A stretch of 64,000 nucleotides of DNA from JAFHCF01 sp048497495 (GTDB lineage Bacteria > Pseudomonadota > Alphaproteobacteria > Rhizobiales > Ancalomicrobiaceae): NCBI GenBank assembly GCA_048497495.1, contig JAFHCF010000162.1, forward strand, positions 24,523-88,522, written 5' to 3'. Each line of letters starts with the position of its first letter. The first letter of the stretch is position 1. This document shows, in pieces, positions 63,726 to 64,000 of this stretch. The position numbers and the translations under genes are program-made. The notes below the pieces were generated by a model, which saw only the letters and a list, made by a program, of their open reading frames with translations, did no database searches and had not been told where the DNA came from.

Positions 63726-64000
63726 TCATCGGGATCGCGGCGCCGCGCCGAAGTCGAAACGCGGCGGGCCGCCGTCGGGGGAGAGCGCCCAGGCGAGCCG
63801 ACGCGCCCGTGGAAAGAGCGTCGGGCCGATCGCGGCGAGGGCCGGTCCGGCGGCGGCGACGAGGCGCGGGCGCGGCGATCCCGGCGCCGCCGGCGTGGGC
63901 GCCGCCGGCGCGGCGGCGGTGGCGCGATCGAGGTGGAGGAGGGTGCAGGCGTGGCGGGCGGCGTCCTCGGCGAGGCGGCCGGCCTCGAGGCCGGTGACGC
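63726..64000 (-). CDS. C-terminal end of an unidentified protein (runs off window)
   Basis: An open minus-strand frame of about 91 codons ends with TGA at 63726 and continues beyond 64000. Almost every third position is G or C, as in real genes here. It reads VTGLEAGRLAEDAARHACTL, a Pro/Ala linker, then a LVAAAGPALAAIGPTLFPRA stretch and GGPPRFDFGAAPRSR at the end. I do not recognise the family; the beginning lies outside the window. Confidence 0.5.
   Translation of the reverse strand, partial: VTGLEAGRLAEDAARHACTLLHLDRATAAAPAAPTPAAPGSPRPRLVAAAGPALAAIGPTLFPRARRLAWALSPDGGPPRFDFGAAPRSR

Overview
This is a GC-rich window (strong G/C bias at third codon positions) from an alphaproteobacterium, most likely of the order Hyphomicrobiales (Rhizobiales). 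The evidence is gene content and order: the rplU-rpmA-GNAT-obgE-proB-proA-nadD string, rsfS-rlmH-envC-ctpA-YibQ-like, the mdh-sucCDAB-lpdA TCA operon, phaR divergent from phaAB, and etfBA-hbd behind a PduO-type adenosyltransferase. I found no rRNA or tRNA gene, CRISPR array, prophage or insertion sequence. It reads as chromosomal core genome with some regulatory and repeat features.

Layout. 1-3.4 kb is a molybdenum-flavoured group: a truncated ABC-type substrate-binding protein, an EF2563/YqeB-like molybdenum hydroxylase accessory protein, a ModE-family regulator and a DUF2478 protein, with two candidate Mo-boxes. 3.7-8.8 kb (+) is rsfS-rlmH-envC-ctpA-YibQ-like. 8.9-14.7 kb (-) is rplU-rpmA-GNAT-obgE-proBA-nadD. 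Relative to the usual order the rsfS block is inverted, and one copy of a structured 119-bp repeat sits at the junction. 15.1-19.0 kb is the polyhydroxybutyrate region (phaR, phaA, phaB, an alpha/beta hydrolase). 19.2-26.8 kb holds a small membrane protein, an aldo-keto reductase, an arylesterase divergent from its ABC exporter, a BI-1 protein and a DMT permease. 26.9-33.9 kb carries methylsuccinyl-CoA dehydrogenase, an SDR, cobalamin adenosyltransferase, etfBA and hbd. 34-37.2 kb holds a second DMT permease, a cupin, gloB and a methyltransferase. 37.3-48.9 kb (-) is zapE then mdh-sucC-sucD-sucA-sucB-SDR-lpdA. 49-53.2 kb holds a phasin-like small protein, a dehydratase, a carbonic anhydrase, a DsrE-like protein and leuB. 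53.4-60.2 kb is a three-gene transglutaminase/amidoligase/ATP-grasp operon. The window ends with a DUF2189 membrane protein, an L,D-transpeptidase, a phosphomannomutase and the 3' end of an unidentified gene.

How the genes fit together. PhaA/PhaB make 3-hydroxybutyryl-CoA for polyhydroxybutyrate storage and, by inference, for the ethylmalonyl-CoA pathway. That pathway's methylsuccinyl-CoA dehydrogenase (Mcd), its likely electron acceptor ETF and the adenosylcobalamin-making enzyme needed by its mutases are all encoded within 6 kb. The TCA operon links the same carbon to respiration. The most interesting observations are the 119-bp triple-hairpin repeat placed directly on the stop codons of two unrelated genes, paired Mo-boxes beside a ModE-type gene, a Cys-to-Ser change at a catalytic position of PhaA, a PhaR-type palindrome upstream of a phasin-like gene, and the amidoligase/transglutaminase operon lacking an adjacent Anbu protease.
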